Positions 1-6,093 of a stretch of DNA of 11,786 bases are shown here, in pieces. A program made the position numbers and the translations under genes. Position 1 is the stretch's first letter. Every line of letters starts with the position of its first letter. The notes beneath the pieces were generated by a model that was not told the DNA's origin, did not search any database, and was given only the letters and a program-made list of their open reading frames with translations. The DNA is from Pseudomonadota bacterium (GTDB taxonomy: Bacteria > Bdellovibrionota > Oligoflexia > Oligoflexales > Oligoflexaceae), in assembly GCA_029556045.1 (NCBI GenBank), contig JAKQGS010000282.1:1-11786 (forward strand). Direction: 5' to 3'.

Positions 1-1
1 T

Positions 2-571
2 ACGGGCGCCAACCGTGGTCCCTACGTTATGGTTGCCAATCATCAAAGCGCCATGGACATATTTGCCCTGATGGCCACCGGCTTGCAGTTCCGTTGGTTA
101 TCCAAAGACACGGTATTTAAGCTTCCTTTTATCGGACAAGCCATGACATGGGCTGGATACGTCGGTGTCAAACGAGGCGATAAAGAAAGCCAAAAGCGTG
201 CTTTGGATGAGTCAGCCGCACGCCTTACCGGCGGTATCTCTATGATGTTTTTTCCCGAGGGAACCCGCAGTCGTACCGGTGAATTGCAGCCGTTTAAAAC
301 CGGCGCCTTCCGGTTGGCGGAGCGGGTCGGTGTACCGATTTTACCGATCGCCATTGAGGGGGCCAGCCGCATGATGCGGAAGAACTCCCTGATTCCATAC
401 CGGGCTCGTATTCGGGTCAGGATTTTCCCGCCCATGCAACGCCATGAGGATGAGTCCATGGCAGATTTTATTGAACGAGTCCGAAATCTGATTCGCCACC
501 ATATTGAAACGTTGCGAATCAGCGAAGGGCTACCGACCAGCATTGTTCAGACGGAATTGCCTTCAACCTGA
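2..571 (+). CDS. plsC: 1-acyl-sn-glycerol-3-phosphate acyltransferase (PlsC family), 5' truncated
   Basis: The frame is already open at the left edge (codons from base 2), so the start lies outside the window; about 189 residues are visible. PlsC enzymes transfer an acyl group to the sn-2 position of lysophosphatidic acid at the inner membrane, giving phosphatidic acid for phospholipid synthesis. The acyltransferase HX4D motif is present as NHQSAMD (codons from base 38). About 70 residues later comes the substrate-binding block FFPEGTRSRTGE (from about base 250). A third conserved block, VPILPIAIEGA, follows near base 330. The order and spacing of these blocks match the family. The missing N-terminus would hold the membrane anchor. 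The gene ends at TGA 569-571, just before a strong hairpin, and converges on flgE. The family assignment is secure; whether this is the housekeeping PlsC or a specialised paralogue cannot be told. Confidence 0.9.
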   Translation, partial: TGANRGPYVMVANHQSAMDIFALMATGLQFRWLSKDTVFKLPFIGQAMTWAGYVGVKRGDKESQKRALDESAARLTGGISMMFFPEGTRSRTGELQPFKTGAFRLAERVGVPILPIAIEGASRMMRKNSLIPYRARIRVRIFPPMQRHEDESMADFIERVRNLIRHHIETLRISEGLPTSIVQTELPST

Positions 572-589
572 CACAATCCCAAATGAATG

Positions 590-618
590 GGGGGAGGTGC
601 TTAAAAAACACCTCCCCC
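590..618. terminator. GC-rich hairpin between convergent plsC and flgE
   Basis: A perfect 10-bp inverted repeat (GGGGGAGGTG at 590-599, CACCTCCCCC at 609-618) encloses a 9-nt loop, CTTAAAAAA. It lies 18 bp after the plsC stop and 27 bp after the flgE stop (read on the minus strand), so it is well placed to end both transcripts. On the plus strand it is followed only by TTATCT, and on the minus strand by CCATTCATTT. The classical U-tract is therefore weak on both sides, and the intrinsic-terminator reading is an inference from stem strength and position. Confidence 0.7.
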
Positions 619-645
619 TTATCTCACGTCATCAAGCTTTTATTC

Positions 646-1965
646 TTACCGTTTCATGTTTACCACTTCTTCAATCATGGAATCCGTGGTGGTGATGGAC
701 CGAGAGTTGGCCTGGAATCCACGTTGGGTCATGATCATGTTGACAAACTGTCCGGCAAGGTCAACGTTAGATTCTTCGAGGGTCGAAGAATAGACGGAGC
801 CGCGCGTGCCCGTCTGAGCCATACCAATCCGTGGTTCGCCGGATTCGCCGGTAGCAAAAAACTGATTCCGACCGGCTTTTTGCAGACCATCGATATTCTC
901 GAAAGAAGCAAGAGCCACCGCCCCCAACACCCGCTGCACACCGTTGGTATAGAAGCCGTGGATCTTGCCGTCCAGATCAAACTTGAGGGATTTGAGGTTC
1001 CCGGCTTCATAGCCGTTCTGGCTGTGAAATACCGTGATGGATTTAGAGGCCGTAGATGTGGTGGCACCAACACCGTTGCCCTCTTCGCTCACAACGTTCT
1101 TACCGAAGTCGAACTCAATCATCTGGTTGGGAATGGCCCCTTTACCAAAATTAATATTCACTTCTCCGGTCTCTTCCGATTGCAATACGCCGTTGGAATC
1201 AAACTTCAATATTCCGTTAGCCACCTGCTTGATCTTTTCTCCCCCCGAATCCGTGACGTCTTTACCATCTACGGTAGCAAACCACTCCCAGCTGATGCCT
1301 TCGCCATCTTCGACTTTGCGGAAGTAGGTGGTAAGATCGTGCTGGGTGCCATGGCTGTCGAAGACGGTTACGGTGTTGGAAAAATTGGAGGTCTTTTCAG
1401 GACTATTGGGATCAAAGGGTAACGGCATCACTTCGGCGCGGGAGTCCAGATTCAGGTTCATCAGCACTTTTTTGGTGCCGGCTGGGGGTAGGTTGTTGGT
1501 TTGCAGATGCACATCCGACAATTTTGCGGAAAGAAACCCTTGGGAGTCCGCCATATAGCCCTGCAGACGGCCGCCGGTGGGATCCGCCAAGTAGCCATCC
1601 TTGTCGAAACTGAAGGTACCGACGCGGGTGAAGAACTTTCCACCAGCTTCCTGGCTTTCACCTTTGGGGTTGTTGACCACAAAAAATCCTGTCCCTTGGA
1701 TCGCCAGGTCAGTCAAACGATCGGTCACGGCCAGACCACCCTGAGTATGAATGGTGCGCACATCGCTCAAACGTGCACCCCGTCCCAACTGACTCGATCC
1801 GGTGCCACTTCCCAGGTCCATCGACAGCAAGTCATCAAATTCGGCTCGGTCGTACTTGAATCCCTTGGCGTTGGCGTTGGCGATGTTGTTGGCCACAACA
1901 GACATACTGTCGGCCATGACGGACAACCCGGTCACACCAGTGTAAAGCGCCTGTGAAATTGCCAT
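646..1965 (-). CDS. flgE: Flagellar hook protein FlgE
   Basis: This 439-residue protein is the subunit of the flagellar hook, the curved joint between rod and filament, and is exported by the flagellar type III apparatus. The N-terminal rod/hook signature is clear: ANNIANANAKGFK at residues 25-37, then DLAIQGTGFFVV at 86-97. The C-terminus has the matching FlgE/F/G helix, with LEESNVDLAGQFVNMIMTQR and then FQANSRSITTTD, ending EEVVNMKR. The middle of about 300 residues is the surface-exposed hook region. The length exceeds that of the distal rod proteins FlgF and FlgG and is close to the enteric FlgE (about 400), which favours FlgE. The start ATG is preceded by AGGGGG (1972-1977) with a 6-nt spacer. 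It lies 133 bp downstream of fliS on the same strand, probably with its own promoter or read-through. The usual hook partners flgD and flgK are not in the window. Confidence 0.92.
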   Translation of the reverse strand: MAISQALYTGVTGLSVMADSMSVVANNIANANAKGFKYDRAEFDDLLSMDLGSGTGSSQLGRGARLSDVRTIHTQGGLAVTDRLTDLAIQGTGFFVVNNPKGESQEAGGKFFTRVGTFSFDKDGYLADPTGGRLQGYMADSQGFLSAKLSDVHLQTNNLPPAGTKKVLMNLNLDSRAEVMPLPFDPNSPEKTSNFSNTVTVFDSHGTQHDLTTYFRKVEDGEGISWEWFATVDGKDVTDSGGEKIKQVANGILKFDSNGVLQSEETGEVNINFGKGAIPNQMIEFDFGKNVVSEEGNGVGATTSTASKSITVFHSQNGYEAGNLKSLKFDLDGKIHGFYTNGVQRVLGAVALASFENIDGLQKAGRNQFFATGESGEPRIGMAQTGTRGSVYSSTLEESNVDLAGQFVNMIMTQRGFQANSRSITTTDSMIEEVVNMKR

Positions 1966-2098
1966 AGATTACCCCCTGCTGATGATTGAGATGAGTGAGT
2001 TTCCTCACAATTACTAATCTACCAGCTTGGGGAGCGGATGCTGAATTGTTGCAAAAATTCATGAATTGGTGGGAAATCTTTGCCTGTCGGGAGGGCTG
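1966..2098 (-). promoter_or_regulatory. Intergenic region upstream of flgE
   Basis: This 133-bp gap separates the fliS stop from the flgE start. It holds the flgE ribosome binding site (AGGGGG, 1972-1977) and a perfect 12-bp palindrome (2056-2067). I looked for sigma-54 (GG-N10-GC) and sigma-28 elements on the minus strand and found no convincing match. A TTTTTGCA stretch resembles a sigma-54 -12 box but has no GG at the right distance. The gap is long enough for a flgE promoter, but none is assigned. Confidence 0.3.
2056..2067. repeat. 12-bp perfect palindrome AATTCATGAATT upstream of flgE
   Basis: AATTCATGAATT reads identically on both strands and is centred about 96 bp upstream of the flgE start. 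The adjacent sequence adds a second, looser inverted pairing: GAATT at 2043-2047 with AATTC at 2056-2060. It could be a dimeric regulator site, or chance in an AT-rich gap. No known operator was recognised. Confidence 0.35.
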
Positions 2099-2108
2099 CT
2101 ACGCCCTC
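2091..2108. terminator. Short hairpin spanning the fliS stop codon
   Basis: GAGGGC-TGCTAC-GCCCTC forms a perfect 6-bp stem with a 6-nt loop. The fliS stop codon (minus strand TAG, plus 2099-2101) is in the loop. No U-tract follows on the minus strand. It might attenuate read-through into flgE or protect the fliS mRNA 3' end, but it is short and could be incidental. Confidence 0.25.
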
Positions 2109-2617
2109 ATCTTAAACTTTTTACCGTCCGGATCGTCCGTGGGCGAACTGTTGGCGACGCGCCCTTTGATGGATTCCGGCTCGCCATGTTCTGCCACGTA
2201 CTTTTTGTATTCTTCCGGCTGCAAGACCGGCGAAGGAACACCGTCGGGGCGAGGGTTTTCAACCACATCCTTCCACGCCGTGTGCAGATCTCTCAGAATC
2301 TTCTCCACAGCGTCCAGTGGTTCAACGGAATTGGTGATATTGGCTTCAATCAATTTATCAATCATAAAAATATAGAGGTTTTCCAGGTCGTGGGCCAACT
2401 GGCCACCCACTTTAAAATCAAGGGTGGCCATCAGCTCAGAGAGAATTGCGGTGGCCTTGCTGATATACTGCCCTTTTTCGGCCACTTTCTTTTGCTGCAT
2501 AGCGGAACGGGCCTGCATCGTGAACTTGATGGCTCCCTCGTACAGCATCAGGAGAATTTTTTCCGGTGACGCGGTGGTGACCTGGGTTTTCTGGTACTTG
2601 CTGTACGGGTTATTCAT
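2099..2617 (-). CDS. fliS: Flagellar export chaperone FliS with C-terminal extension
   Basis: FliS binds the C-terminal end of flagellin in the cytoplasm, preventing premature polymerisation and delivering it to the export gate. The N-terminal signature is conserved: NPYSKYQKTQV at residues 3-13, then TASPEKILLMLYEGAIKF at 15-32. The all-helical core continues to LDAVEKILRDLHTAWKDVV at 101-119, where typical FliS proteins of about 125-135 residues end. This protein has 172 residues. The extra 50 or so (about 120-172) are charged, proline-containing and probably disordered, ending GKKFKMRA. The start is supported by AGGAGA upstream with a 9-nt spacer. Only 16 nt separate it from the fliD stop, so fliD and fliS are almost certainly cotranscribed. 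Family call is firm; the role of the tail is unknown. Confidence 0.92.
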   Translation of the reverse strand: MNNPYSKYQKTQVTTASPEKILLMLYEGAIKFTMQARSAMQQKKVAEKGQYISKATAILSELMATLDFKVGGQLAHDLENLYIFMIDKLIEANITNSVEPLDAVEKILRDLHTAWKDVVENPRPDGVPSPVLQPEEYKKYVAEHGEPESIKGRVANSSPTDDPDGKKFKMRA

Positions 2618-2633
2618 GATTCAATCTCTCCTG

Positions 2634-3989
2634 TTATCCGCCGCCACCCTCCCCTCCTCCTCCGCCAAACCGCGAGGAAAGGAATTGGCCCTGCTGCTTT
2701 AGACCTGAAAGTTGTCCTTCCAGCGACGTGAATCGTCTCCGTATGGACTCTTCCTTCTGCTCCATAACGCGTTCACGGTTTTCGATATCCCGGTCTTGGT
2801 TCTGGATGATGCGATCAAGGCCGCGGACTCGACTCTTCAAAACACCATTCTGGGGGTCCTGAATTGTTTTGAGGGCCGTTGCCAGGCGGTCTGCCACACC
2901 AGATCCACGCTCGGACTTGACGAATAATGCCGTGACACTGTCATAGTCTTCGGCCAGCGCCTGCTTAACTTTAGTCTCATCGATATTGAGGCGACCGCTT
3001 TTGGGGTCTGTGGTGATGCCAACTTCGCTGAGATTACTGAACTTTCCGCCCGTATTTAAGGAACCGGCAAAATTATTTTGCAGCGACCGCATGATCGAAC
3101 GAAGTGACCCGTCTCCCGAGAGTAGCCCGGCTTTTTTGGTTTCCGGATCGACCTGCACCTGTTTTTGCACGAAATCCGCCAGCTCATTGTACTTCGTCAC
3201 GAACTCGGCGACTTTTTCCATCGTGGCGTCAATATCATGGGTCACATTGACCTGAATGCGGGTCCCCGGTTCTGAGCGTTTGACGTTGAAAACCACTCCA
3301 TCAACAAGTTCTTCGAGATTATTGTCCTCATCCGTCACGGGAACGTCTTCAAACAAAACATCGAGATTGCGGCCGATGACCTGCTCTTTAAACTCGAGAT
3401 AGGTGGTGTCTTCATCAATATGAATTTTTGATTCCTTGCCTGACTTTTCGCTGATCACCATCATACGGTATGGGTCGGGTTCATATTTGGTGTTAATGAC
3501 CATGGCTTTCAGGCCGGAGTTAGAATCGTTGATTTTATTCACTACGTCCTGCAGCGTGGATCCCGGATCCACGATAATTTCCACCTCTTCGCCGTCTTCT
3601 TTTTCGATGGTCATGAAACCAAATCCCACCGCGGTTTTATCCTTGTCGGGAAAACCATAGGCCAGTTCTTTTTCTGTTTTGGCGAGGCCACGGACTTCGA
3701 ACTCATAGGTACCCGGCAGCGCAAATCCCTGCACCAACCCGTCCACGATATCAGGGTGGGAGGATTCCAACTTCATCTTTACAAAATCCATTTTAGTTTT
3801 AAGGCCATTGAGAGAAGAGGCTAGATCATTGACCAGCTTTTGCAGGCCTTCCACTTCCTTCTTTTCTTCGATAATCTTTTCTTTGCGCTTCTTGGCGTTT
3901 TCCACCGGAATCTTTTCTGCCTGGATCAACTGATCCACGATTTTCGGGTCAAACAGACCCGAATTGGCTCCTGGCATTCTAATTCCCAT
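2634..3989 (-). CDS. fliD: Flagellar hook-associated protein 2 (filament cap) FliD
   Basis: This 451-residue protein caps the filament tip and helps newly exported flagellin fold into place. The N-terminal FliD_N region starts with the typical pattern of a short hydrophobic lead, NSGL (residues 9-12) and KIVDQLIQAEK (16-26), followed by a charged coiled-coil helix (about 30-75). The middle (about 95-250) is the variable cap domain. The FliD_C region contains DATMEKVAEFVTKYNELADF (254-273), GLLSGDGSLRSIM (288-300) and LSEVGITTDPKSGRLNID (320-337). A second coiled coil (about 385-432) ends at QGQFLSSRF, where FliD proteins usually stop. Here it continues with ten residues, GGGGGEGGGG (442-451). 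The ATG at 3987-3989 has only a weak G-rich site upstream; an in-frame ATG four codons later is a possible alternative. It is the first gene of a fliD-fliS unit, divergent from the acetyltransferase gene. Confidence 0.92.
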   Translation of the reverse strand: MGIRMPGANSGLFDPKIVDQLIQAEKIPVENAKKRKEKIIEEKKEVEGLQKLVNDLASSLNGLKTKMDFVKMKLESSHPDIVDGLVQGFALPGTYEFEVRGLAKTEKELAYGFPDKDKTAVGFGFMTIEKEDGEEVEIIVDPGSTLQDVVNKINDSNSGLKAMVINTKYEPDPYRMMVISEKSGKESKIHIDEDTTYLEFKEQVIGRNLDVLFEDVPVTDEDNNLEELVDGVVFNVKRSEPGTRIQVNVTHDIDATMEKVAEFVTKYNELADFVQKQVQVDPETKKAGLLSGDGSLRSIMRSLQNNFAGSLNTGGKFSNLSEVGITTDPKSGRLNIDETKVKQALAEDYDSVTALFVKSERGSGVADRLATALKTIQDPQNGVLKSRVRGLDRIIQNQDRDIENRERVMEQKEESIRRRFTSLEGQLSGLKQQGQFLSSRFGGGGGEGGGG

Positions 3990-4084
3990 AGACGACCCCC
4001 GATACCTACGTCATACACAGATCAAGCTTAGCTCGACAAAAAAACCAGCACCGCGCTATGATTAAAAACGAGGAGATCAAGAAC
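3990..4084. promoter_or_regulatory. Divergent intergenic region between fliD and the acetyltransferase gene
   Basis: About 95 bp separate the fliD start from the preferred GTG start of the acetyltransferase gene, so promoters for both must fit here or overlap the coding ends. The clearest element is a Shine-Dalgarno AGGAGA at 4071-4076 for the plus-strand gene. On the minus strand, TTGTCG-N18-TATGAC is a weak sigma-70-like candidate for fliD. No sigma-28 or sigma-54 consensus was seen. Confidence 0.35.
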
Positions 4085-5008
4085 GTGACATCCTTTCACC
4101 CCATCGATGCAAATCAACTATCCGACCGTAATCGCATGCTCTCCGTCTCGTTGCGCCCGGACGACTTATCATTCCCCATCACCGCCGAATATCCGATTGT
4201 TCTGAGTCCTGAACACCCTGAATTCAGTTTTGTTGTAACCAAGGCAGATCAGCTCATAGCCCACGCTAACTGGTGGCCGCGGCAAGTGGTGGATCAAAAC
4301 CATCAAAATGTGTCTCTTATAGCACTGATCGGCAATGTTGCGACCGACCCGCAAGCCCGTGGACAGGGTCATATGCGCCATCTTTTTGCAGAGCTTGAGC
4401 AGCATTCCCGCAATAAGGGTTGTGTGGCGATGCTCCTGTGGAGCGACCTAGATAAATTTTATCAAAAACTGGGATTTACGTCACTTGGGCGGGAACTGCG
4501 GATCATGGTGAATCCCCGACAGCTCCCGTTGGATCACTCAGGTCGGCAATTATTGCCCACTCCACCGAGCCACCTAAAGCCACAAGATCTCGCAGATATG
4601 CTCACACTCAGCCCTCGAACGCCACTGACCCTGGCCCGATCTCTGGAGGAATTTCGCACACTTTTGCAAATTCCCCATTTACAGATATGGATCGGGCGCG
4701 AAAGCCAGGGTATTCAATCCTACGCCCTCATGGGAAAGGGCTACGACATGCAAGGCGTTGTGCATGAGTGGGGTGGCAATCCTCTTGCACTGACCGAATC
4801 ATTCGCCGCCATGGCACAATATAACCAAATGCGTGAGCTTATGATCCTTGCCCCAGGTGGATTGGACCATTCGTGGTTGGAATTCTTCGGGCCTGGTATT
4901 TTGGGGGTGGAAACCCATGCTATGGGGCTGGTGAAGTGGCTGAGCCCCGATACCAGAGTCGCCGAGAACTTGTCAGAGCTCTTTATCTGGGGCCTGGATT
5001 CAATCTGA
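4085..5008 (+). CDS. GNAT-fold N-acetyltransferase, two-lobed
   Basis: GNAT enzymes use acetyl-CoA to acetylate amines on small molecules or proteins. Numbering from the GTG at 4085 (307 residues), the acetyl-CoA loop is seen as GNVATDPQARGQGHMRHLF (residues 83-101, with ARGQGH forming the pyrophosphate-binding turn). It is followed by a helix, a strand (VAMLLWS) and the FYQKLGF motif (125-131) typical of GNAT motif B. The second half (about 160-307) has a pattern like a degenerate second GNAT lobe, for example IQSYALMGKGYDMQGVVHEW, without a clear cofactor loop. The GTG has AGGAGA 8 nt upstream; an in-frame ATG at 4058 would add nine residues but has no ribosome site, so GTG is preferred. 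The gene is convergent with flagellin (26-bp gap) and divergent from fliD. The substrate is unknown. A link to flagellar modification is suggested only by position. Confidence 0.8.
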   Translation: MTSFHPIDANQLSDRNRMLSVSLRPDDLSFPITAEYPIVLSPEHPEFSFVVTKADQLIAHANWWPRQVVDQNHQNVSLIALIGNVATDPQARGQGHMRHLFAELEQHSRNKGCVAMLLWSDLDKFYQKLGFTSLGRELRIMVNPRQLPLDHSGRQLLPTPPSHLKPQDLADMLTLSPRTPLTLARSLEEFRTLLQIPHLQIWIGRESQGIQSYALMGKGYDMQGVVHEWGGNPLALTESFAAMAQYNQMRELMILAPGGLDHSWLEFFGPGILGVETHAMGLVKWLSPDTRVAENLSELFIWGLDSI

Positions 5009-5034
5009 CATGATCATTTCAATTTTCTATAGCT

Positions 5035-5880
5035 TTAGTTGCCCTGCAGCAGGCTCAAGGCCATTTTCGGAATCGAGTTGGCCTGGGCGAGTATTGTTGT
5101 GCCAGCCTGAACCAACATCGAGTTTTTCGTTAATTCGGATGTCTCACTGGCGATGTCCACGTCTTTGATCCGGGAGTTGGCGGCCGTGAGGTTTTCGATC
5201 GACGTGCCCAGGTTACGAATGGAACTGGAAAGACGGTTTTCAATCGCGCCTAACTCGCCGCGTGTGGCGGACACATGTTCGATGGCACGATCCAGAATGG
5301 CAAGTCCCCGTTGAGCGTCCTCTTTTGACGTGACGCCCAGCTCTTCCAGCGACAATTTGTCGGTATTCACATCACTGCGAAAGGCATCAAAAGAAATACG
5401 ATCCACACCAAACAGGTTTAATCCGCCGGTATTCACCTGAAAATCTAAAGATCCACCGGTTCCATCCAAAAGAACCGTGCCGTTGAATTCGGTCACGTTG
5501 GCAATGCGGTCGATCTCTTCTTTAAGAGCCTGATATTCATTGTCCAGGTAACCGCGCTCCTGTTGACCGATGGTGTCGCTGGCGGCTTGCACGCCCAACT
5601 CCCGTAACCGCACCAGAATGTTTTGAATTTCTCCCAGACCACCTTCCGCCACCTGTATCAGGGAGATACCATCCGAGGCGTTTCGCTGCGCTTGAATCAA
5701 ACCGCGGGTTTTAGCTCGAAGTTTTTCGGAAATGGCCAAGCCTGCGGCATCGTCACCCGCACGATTGATGCGGTACCCACTGGACAATCGTTCCAATGAT
5801 TGATCGAGGAGCGAACGGGTTTCCCGCAGGTGTCGCTGGGACATTAACGAGGAAACATTGGTCGCAATCCGCAAGCCCAT
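5035..5880 (-). CDS. fliC: Flagellin
   Basis: This 281-residue protein is the filament subunit. The N-terminal D0/D1 region is classical: MGLRIATNVSSL at the start, then LERLSSGYRINRAGDDAAGL (residues 29-48), AISEKLRA, and RNASDGISLIQVAEGGLGEI (66-85). The C-terminal D1/D0 region has AIENRLSSSIRNL, then ENLTAANSRIKDVDIASETS, and ends LVQAGTTILAQANSIPKMAL followed by SLLQGN. Only about 60 residues lie between the conserved halves, so surface domains D2/D3 are essentially absent and the filament should be thin and plain. The start has a strong AGGGAGG (5887-5893) with a 6-nt spacer. A promoter must lie in the 213 bp upstream. No second flagellin gene, fliW, csrA or flaG is visible nearby. The gene symbol could equally be flaA or fla in local nomenclature. 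Confidence 0.95.
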   Translation of the reverse strand: MGLRIATNVSSLMSQRHLRETRSLLDQSLERLSSGYRINRAGDDAAGLAISEKLRAKTRGLIQAQRNASDGISLIQVAEGGLGEIQNILVRLRELGVQAASDTIGQQERGYLDNEYQALKEEIDRIANVTEFNGTVLLDGTGGSLDFQVNTGGLNLFGVDRISFDAFRSDVNTDKLSLEELGVTSKEDAQRGLAILDRAIEHVSATRGELGAIENRLSSSIRNLGTSIENLTAANSRIKDVDIASETSELTKNSMLVQAGTTILAQANSIPKMALSLLQGN

Positions 5881-6093
5881 CGCAGGCCTCCCTGACTAAA
5901 TTTCATCACGAAGTTATTTATAAATCGAAGCGTCAATAGGACAGCTTCTAGTGGTAATGGTAACACAAGTCGGGAAGGGGCAACAAAGATCCCCATTTAC
6001 CGGATGTTGCCACAGCGTATAGTCTTTGGAGAAGAAAGAAACAATATTGAATTGAAACACTAAATTAGAGATTCAGGTTTGGTGAGCGGAGCG
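5881..6093 (-). promoter_or_regulatory. Intergenic region upstream of flagellin
   Basis: This 213-bp gap between the DUF4340 stop and the flagellin start is presumed to carry the flagellin promoter and a 5' leader. The Shine-Dalgarno AGGGAGG is at 5887-5893. On the minus strand, TTGACG and TATAAA occur close together (about 5917-5935) but only 8 bp apart, so they do not form a sigma-70 pair. A TTCGATTT with TAGA 17 bp upstream is only a poor sigma-28 match. No open frame of note and no clear terminator for the upstream ABC operon were seen. GGGG-N10-CCCC (5977-5994) is a weak 4-bp stem. Confidence 0.35.

Noticed and set aside
583..1422. A 279-codon plus-strand open frame antisense to flgE
   Set aside because: It begins at the terminator hairpin and crosses flgE in antisense. 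The encoded protein shows no family pattern, whereas flgE is unambiguous.
2050..2075. Sigma-54 promoter for flgE based on TTTTTGCA
   Set aside because: There is no GG dinucleotide at the required 10-nt spacing upstream of the GC.
5009..5034. Terminator between the convergent acetyltransferase and flagellin genes
   Set aside because: The 26-bp gap contains only the short palindrome ATGATCAT and no stem long enough for an intrinsic terminator.
5977..5994. GGGG-N10-CCCC as a terminator of the ABC operon
   Set aside because: The stem is only 4 bp with a 10-nt loop and no U-tract follows on the minus strand.
6001..6016. Shared GTGGCAACA in the flagellin upstream region and at about 10750 as a common regulatory site
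   Set aside because: Nine matching bases across two gaps of about 200 bp is weak, the surrounding sequence differs, and neither copy fits a known promoter element.
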